The translations under genes were made by a program, and so were the position numbers. Of a stretch of 64,000 nt of DNA, positions 63,381-64,000 are shown piece after piece; positions within the stretch are counted from its first letter, which is position 1, and the number at the start of each line of letters is the position of its first letter. This DNA comes from Trileptium ribeirensis. Lineage: Eukaryota > Nematoda > Enoplea > Enoplida > Thoracostomopsidae. The notes beneath the pieces are model-generated. The model made no database searches and was not told where the DNA came from. It saw only the letters and a list, made by a program, of their open reading frames with translations. The stretch covers positions 1 to 64,000 of the forward strand of contig JASANE010026423.1 of the NCBI GenBank assembly GCA_030248225.1, given 5' to 3'.

Positions 63381-64000
63381 CAACACGTTTTGATACCTAG
63401 TAGCTTAAAGTCTTAAATAGAAAATAGCCTACAAAGCTACTGAAAACATTTGTAATACAGAATCTACAGTCATAAACTATATTTAATATAAACAGCAAAA
63501 AATTGTTAAAAACAGGAAATTTTCCTCACTAAAACATCGCAACTACCACAGCTGAAGATCCTGTTTTTTGGTGTTTAGCGTTTGCGTTGTATATTTAACG
63601 GATGTGCGAAAAATACAATTGTAACATTGTTTTCTGTTTCTTACAACCAGTGCCGAATTCACGGCGATACACATACAATATTTAGGTCAGTCGCTGTTGC
63701 TAATATTATAATTGTGTGAATTAATGTACGCAGCATCCAGACTCGAAGCCTAGTCGGGTTTTTTCATGTTCGGCTAGGGTACGGTCCGATCGACTTCAAG
63801 TAAAGCACACTAATATCTGGTTTGGGCTAACCGAAACCATTGTTGAACTGTGCACCACGTTGAAACGGACAGATTTATAAGCAGTAATAGGATAAAACGA
63901 TTCGGGTTTTGTCTTTATCGTATAGCCTCAGCAGCGTTAGATAAAACACTGAGAAAGAGCCCACGCACAGCCTAGTTACAAAGCATAAGTTCAACTTATT
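63381..64000. other. right flank, nothing recognised
   Basis: AT-rich, no gene or repeat match seen. Confidence 0.4.

Overview
This is invertebrate animal nuclear DNA: AT-rich, gene-poor and packed with nested transposable elements. The evidence is metazoan-type splice sites (GTAAG or GTATG donors, TTTTCAG or TTTGCAG acceptors), endogenous-retrovirus-like LTR elements with a baculovirus-F-like envelope, hAT and mariner-type DNA transposons, tRNA-derived repeats and satellites. I cannot name the phylum. There is no operon structure and no complete host gene. The best host-gene trace is one spliced exon at 6920-7087 (minus strand) resembling the N-terminal motif of R3HCC1L-type proteins. Two weaker traces are a leucine-rich-repeat-like fragment (6234-6497) and a degenerate seven-helix-receptor-like stretch (45.36-46.09 kb).

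Layout. 1-4705: decayed hAT-like transposon with introns, which appears to have landed in one copy (4717-5697) of a ~1.2 kb non-autonomous hAT element. A second, intact copy with an 8-bp target duplication lies inverted at 13069-14236, inside a tRNA-like repeat. 10.1-15.1 kb: two copies of a dispersed tRNA-like repeat, GGTCCGGG arrays and a small hAT-like MITE. 16.3-29.6 kb (minus): retroelement A, a decayed but nearly complete Metaviridae-like provirus. 32.7-33.3 kb: a repeated GC-rich module. 33514-34812: a complete mariner-superfamily transposon with an open 347-aa transposase. 37.4-42.6 kb (plus): LTR element C, coding-poor, carrying a hairpin array. 42.75-44.98 kb: two related MITEs. 46.1-47.35 kb: hairpins and a foldback element. 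48576-57176 (minus): retroelement B, with two 2.1-kb LTRs. 57.5-61.1 kb: a putative CCCGAC-repeat DNA element containing a MITE. 62.1-63.4 kb: a chimeric satellite.

The most unusual observation is the gene order of the two retroelements. Both A and B, which are clearly diverged from each other, read gag - env - protease (then RT-RNaseH-integrase in A). Env therefore sits between gag and pol instead of downstream of pol as in errantiviruses and retroviruses. In B, gag and the first part of env form one uninterrupted 709-aa reading frame. In A, env ends at a TAG that is in frame with the downstream protease. B also has a primer-binding site matching tRNA-Gln, plus an 18-nt block in its U5 region complementary to the D-arm of the same tRNA.

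The second recurrent theme is arrays of short hairpins whose two arms change together from unit to unit. They occur in the LTRs of B, inside element C, inside both MITEs and near 46.1 kb. No searches or alignments were run; family assignments rest on motif reading.
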